A stretch of 35,060 nt of DNA from Alistipes sp. (GTDB lineage: Bacteria > Bacteroidota > Bacteroidia > Bacteroidales > Rikenellaceae): the NCBI GenBank assembly GCA_017631285.1, contig JAGBTO010000093.1, positions 1 to 35,060 on the forward strand. Reading direction: 5' to 3'. The position numbers and the translations under genes are program-made. The notes under the pieces were generated by a model. That model saw only the letters and a list, made by a program, of their open reading frames with translations. It was not told the origin of the DNA and did not search any database. Of this stretch, positions 32,050 through 35,060 are shown piece by piece. Position 1 is the first letter of the stretch; each line of letters starts with the position of its first letter.

Positions 32050-32862
32050 ATGCAATATCAATACCTGATGAATGCCTTTTTAGCTGCAATATTATCTGGT
32101 ATTATGTGCGGAATAGTAGGGACATATATCGTCTCGCGCCGCATGGTATTTCTCTGCGGAGGTATCACACACTCCTCATTCGGCGGCTTAGGCATTGCCG
32201 TTTACTACGGAGCCAACCCTCTATTTGGAGCTTTAATTTTTGCTATAGCCTCGGCATTAGGCATTGAGTGGGCAAGCCGCAATAGGGTAATACGTGAAGA
32301 TTCGGCCATTGGAATTATTTGGTCGGTAGGCATGGCAGTGGGAGCCCTATTCTTAAACCTGACACCAGGATATACCTCAGGTGATTTGACAAGTTATATG
32401 TTTGGTAGCATAATCACGGTCACCAATCAGGAGGTGGTCGTTTTAGCTATATTCACTTTTGTTTGTGTAATTGGATTTGCCACATGGTGGCGTCCAATAA
32501 TATTCTTAGCGTTCGACCACGACTACGCTGCAAGCCAAGGAGTATCAACACGATACATATTATACTTTTTATCAGCCATCGTCGCCATAGCTATAGTTCT
32601 TGCAATTCGAATTATGGGAATAGTTCTGTTGTTATCACTCTTTACCATACCTTGTGTTGCAGCAAATTACCTTACAAAATCATATCGCAATATAACGCTT
32701 ACTGCATCACTGATGGCCACCATTGGTACCGTCACTGGACTTGTCATAAGCTATAATTTGGAAGTACCGCCTGGGACATGTATAATATTTACACTTTTAA
32801 TAATGCTTTTTGTCGCAAAAATATTATCTTTGCGCAATATAAAAAACGCCATTAAAGAATGA
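32050..32862 (+). CDS. Metal ABC transporter permease (ZnuB/MntB, ABC-3 family)
   Basis: 270 residues from the ATG at 32050; a TTG at 32029 would add seven residues and cannot be excluded. About eight membrane segments are visible. Family signatures are CGIVGTYIVSRRMVFLCGGITHSSFGGLG (given here in two halves: CGIVGTYIVSRRM and VFLCGGITHSSFGGLG), the GIIWSVGMAVGALFL segment, the GDLTSYMFGSI loop, AFDHDYAASQGV and LLLSLFTIPCVAA. Such permeases import Zn, Mn or Fe with an ATPase and a binding protein, neither of which is in the window. The stop overlaps the next start as ATGA. Confidence 0.9.
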   Translation: MQYQYLMNAFLAAILSGIMCGIVGTYIVSRRMVFLCGGITHSSFGGLGIAVYYGANPLFGALIFAIASALGIEWASRNRVIREDSAIGIIWSVGMAVGALFLNLTPGYTSGDLTSYMFGSIITVTNQEVVVLAIFTFVCVIGFATWWRPIIFLAFDHDYAASQGVSTRYILYFLSAIVAIAIVLAIRIMGIVLLLSLFTIPCVAANYLTKSYRNITLTASLMATIGTVTGLVISYNLEVPPGTCIIFTLLIMLFVAKILSLRNIKNAIKE

Positions 32863-34400
32863 AAACAATTCATAAACTTGTATTAAAGGCATATTTAGGA
32901 CCTTTGGTAATGACATTTTTCATTGTCACATTCGTGTTGATGATGAACTTCGTATGGCGTTTTATTGATGACCTGACTGGTAAAGGACTGAGCATTGACG
33001 TCATTATTGAGTTGCTCTTTTACGCCACCATAAACATGATTCCATTGGGCTTGCCGCTGGCTTTGCTGTTGGCTGGCATTATGACAATGGGAAATATGGG
33101 TGAGAATTTCGAGTTGCAAGCAATGAAATCAGCAGGTATGTCACTGATGCGCATAATGCAACCACTCATCGTCGTCACATTGCTTGTATCGGTGGGAAGT
33201 TTCTTCCTTGTAAACAACCTGGTACCATACGCATACAAGCGCTCGATGATGATTTTAAGCGACATTAAGCGTCAAAAACAGGTACTTGAGTTCAAAGATG
33301 GCTTGTTCTTCAACGGCATTGATGAAAATATGAGCATCAGAGTTGAGCACCAGGATCCTGAAACAGGACTTCTGCACGATGTGCTTATCTATGATAGTCG
33401 CTCTCAGGGTGGAAATATGACTACGACGATGGCAGAAACGGGATATATACGTCTATCAGATGATAAGAAGTTTTTGCTTGTAACACTATACAATGGAGAT
33501 AATTACCAGCTAACAAGAAATACTCGCTGGTACACGAAGAATGCTCTACGTCACGATAAATTCGATGTTCAGGATATGACCATTAGAATGGAAGGTTTCG
33601 ATTTTCAACAGAGCGACAACACTATGATTAATAATTCGCAATCTAAGAATATTGTTGAATTACAAGCAGCTATCGACTCACTCAACAAAGTTGTATCCGA
33701 GGCTGTCGCTCGTACATACGACCCTTTGCTTAAAGATAATATCTTCACAAACGACATACAGGTTTTACAACTCCCCGATTCATTGCGTATCGACAAATCG
33801 GAGTTCAAAGATGCTGACATATTGGATTCCATAGCCAAGTTACCCCTACGCAGACGTAACGAAATTTGGAACTCAGCAAAGATTATGGCTCAAAACAGCC
33901 GTAACTCGTTAAATTTCGATGAGGGTACCGCTAAAGAGGGATTAAATCAGTTATATCGCAGCAAGAACGATTGGCACAAGAAATTGTCGCTGCCTATTTC
34001 GGTAATCATATTCTTTATGATTGGTGCGCCACTGGGTGCGATTATCCGCAAGGGTGGTATGGGTACTCCGATAGTAATTTCGGTGGTATTTTTCGTCATC
34101 TATTACGTCATAAGCACATCGGGTGAAAAGATGGCCAAAGAGGGTACATGGGACTCATTCACGGGCATGTGGATATCCTCCTTTATCCTGACACCTATCG
34201 CCATCTACCTGATGATTAAGGCTACCAACGACTCATCACTCTTAGATACCGATTGGTACGATGCTCAATTCAAGAAGATAAAGAAAAAACTCGCGCCCGT
34301 ATGGCTTCCAATAGCCAAACGAGTAACAGCTACGAAGGCATGGCGCAAAATGCGCGAGAAGATTAAGCAACGCAGATTAAACAAAGCAACACAACGATGA
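32859..34400 (+). CDS. LptF/LptG-family (YjgP/YjgQ) permease
   Basis: 513 residues. In the lipopolysaccharide export machine LptF and LptG form the membrane part that extracts LPS from the inner membrane. Three N-terminal membrane segments (about 15-130, with MIPLGLPLALLLAGIMTMGN and ENFELQAMKSAGMSLMRIM, the family's coupling helix region), a periplasmic beta-jellyroll (about 135-275), and three C-terminal membrane segments (about 375-465, KLSLPISVIIFFMIGAPLGA, then GTPIVISVVFFVIYYVIST) are seen. A long insert (about 255-375, with LQAAIDSLNKVVSEAVART) makes it longer than the E. coli proteins, as is usual in Bacteroidota. It overlaps both neighbours by four bases. Whether it is LptF or LptG cannot be decided here. 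Confidence 0.92.
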   Translation: MKTIHKLVLKAYLGPLVMTFFIVTFVLMMNFVWRFIDDLTGKGLSIDVIIELLFYATINMIPLGLPLALLLAGIMTMGNMGENFELQAMKSAGMSLMRIMQPLIVVTLLVSVGSFFLVNNLVPYAYKRSMMILSDIKRQKQVLEFKDGLFFNGIDENMSIRVEHQDPETGLLHDVLIYDSRSQGGNMTTTMAETGYIRLSDDKKFLLVTLYNGDNYQLTRNTRWYTKNALRHDKFDVQDMTIRMEGFDFQQSDNTMINNSQSKNIVELQAAIDSLNKVVSEAVARTYDPLLKDNIFTNDIQVLQLPDSLRIDKSEFKDADILDSIAKLPLRRRNEIWNSAKIMAQNSRNSLNFDEGTAKEGLNQLYRSKNDWHKKLSLPISVIIFFMIGAPLGAIIRKGGMGTPIVISVVFFVIYYVISTSGEKMAKEGTWDSFTGMWISSFILTPIAIYLMIKATNDSSLLDTDWYDAQFKKIKKKLAPVWLPIAKRVTATKAWRKMREKIKQRRLNKATQR

Positions 34401-34496
34401 CAGGAAAAGATCTCCGCATAGTATTTATGGGTACGCCCGAATTTGCCGTAGCATCGCTGAAGCGATTGGTAGAGCAGGGGTATAACATTGTAGCTA
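34397..34496 (+). CDS. fmt: Methionyl-tRNA formyltransferase, first 33 codons, cut by a sequence junction
   Basis: The ATG overlaps the LptG-family stop (ATGA). The product begins MTGKDLRIVFMGTPEFAVAS and continues to VEQGYNIVA, which is the classical start of Fmt. The next residues should read like VVTMPDKPAGRG, but after codon 33 the frame runs into unrelated sequence. Fmt formylates initiator Met-tRNA and is essential or nearly so, and this copy could not be functional as shown. An assembly join explains it better than a real gene break. Confidence 0.82.
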
Positions 34497-35060
34497 AGTG
34501 TGATTTCCACCGGCGAGAAGTTTACGGTCAACGGATAAGTGCGCCGCTTGTAGACCTTTTTGGTAACCGGATCGCTGATACTTACAATGCAGCGGTATTT
34601 GCCGGGAGCATCCAGCTCCAAATCGCGGGAAACAACTTTAACACTCTCTTCGCCATTGAACGTGCGGGGAGTTACAGCGGTGGCACTGCCGCCATCACCG
34701 ATAATCACAAAGTCAACCAATGCGTTCTGCGCCTGGGCCGCGAGATTGCTTACGCTTACACTCAAATCAACCTTGAGTTTGCTGCCGGAACGCTTTACAC
34801 TCACTGTCGGCGGAGAAGTTTCCCAGCCGTATTTTTCCAGCGGTATATTGATATTTTTTACTTTCAGGAAATTACCGGCTACATTAAAATAGCCGTTTGC
34901 AGCACTCGCTTCCTGATTGGGGTTGCGGGTATCGCGGCAGAAGTTGAAGCCCCAATCTTTGGAGCCGCCGGGAATAATATCCAGTGTGTGATACGGCACT
35001 CTTATTTCCACAGAATAACCGTTGGCGGTCTTGGCGGCGCGGGCTTTGATTACGCCATCC
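34497..35060 (-). CDS. CBM9-like sugar-binding domain protein (internal part), foreign to the rest of the window
   Basis: The minus strand is open from the right edge to about 34497 without needing a start codon; the gene continues beyond the window. Reading in from the edge gives DGVIKARAAKTANGYSVEIR, then VPYHTLDIIPGG and KDWGFNFCRDTRNP. The GYSVEIRVP strand and WGFNFCRD block are typical of family 9 carbohydrate-binding modules, as found in large surface or secreted proteins of Lentisphaerota and Verrucomicrobiota. A second beta domain follows (KLKVDLSVSVSNLAAQAQNA, then GKYRCIVSISD). The frame runs through the junction into the complement of fmt, so its true C-terminus is near VNFSPVEIT. 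The higher GC content sets it apart from the other 34 kb. Confidence 0.75.

Noticed and set aside
34501-35060. The fmt frame stays open to the right edge after the junction
   Set aside because: The translated product has no similarity to Fmt; the frame is open because it is the complement of a GC-richer coding gene.
1-35060. tRNA, rRNA, CRISPR arrays, insertion sequences or prophage genes
   Set aside because: I looked for repeated spacers, terminal inverted repeats with transposase, tRNA-like cloverleaf ends and phage structural genes and found none. The SPFH protein's common name, virion core protein, does not indicate a phage here.

Overview
The window looks like chromosomal DNA from the order Bacteroidales (Bacteroidota). 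Supporting signs are a large Oar-like TonB-dependent receptor, DUF3575/DUF3868 fimbria-type accessory proteins, a FISUMP-type lipoprotein, many exported proteins whose predicted mature chain starts with Gln, and repeated promoter boxes of the form TAnnTTTG with little use of Shine-Dalgarno sites. I cannot fix the genus. The last ~560 bases (about 34,497 to 35,060) are visibly more GC-rich and carry an unrelated CBM9-like gene fused abruptly into fmt, so that edge is probably an assembly chimera.

Layout. 1-6,076 (minus): a pyrimidine operon, leader ORF - terminator - pyrC - carA - carB - pyrK (pyrK runs off the left edge). The leader has the architecture of a pyrBI-type attenuator: a 42-codon ORF, a U-rich stretch, and an intrinsic terminator a few bases before the pyrC start. 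CarA has lost its glutaminase cysteine. 6,144-9,260 (minus): Oar-like TonB-dependent receptor, divergent from a YqaA/DedA-type membrane protein at 9,390. 9,940-13,805: DUF3575 and DUF3868-OmpA-TPR proteins, a tiny lipoprotein, and a convergent FISUMP-domain lipoprotein; no fimbrillin subunit is seen.

14,071-25,169 (plus): the most interesting part, an eleven-gene locus that I cannot match to a described system. It combines exported proteins (a barrel protein with a FlgT-C-like segment, three LPP20/FlgT-N-like proteins, a DUF6175-like protein, a CsgG/FlgO-like protein with a coiled coil, a transglutaminase-like protein) with cytoplasmic or inner-membrane proteins (a zinc-ribbon membrane protein, an SPFH protein with a C-terminal GYF_2 domain and proline tail, a free-standing GYF_2 protein, a small membrane protein). 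It has a long leader with a G10 tract, a structured 256-base internal gap with its own promoter box, and a strong terminator before the last gene. The layout suggests an envelope-spanning assembly.

25,244-30,523 (minus): an operon of an orphan HAMP-type sensor, a TrkH potassium transporter, a SPOR-domain coiled-coil protein, NfeD and the flotillin FloA; it converges on the previous locus at a perfect bidirectional terminator, so two SPFH-type systems lie back to back. 30,609-31,904 (minus): mtaB. 32,050-34,496 (plus): metal ABC permease, LptF/LptG-family permease and the first 33 codons of fmt, joined by ATGA overlaps. No tRNA, rRNA, CRISPR or insertion sequence was recognised.
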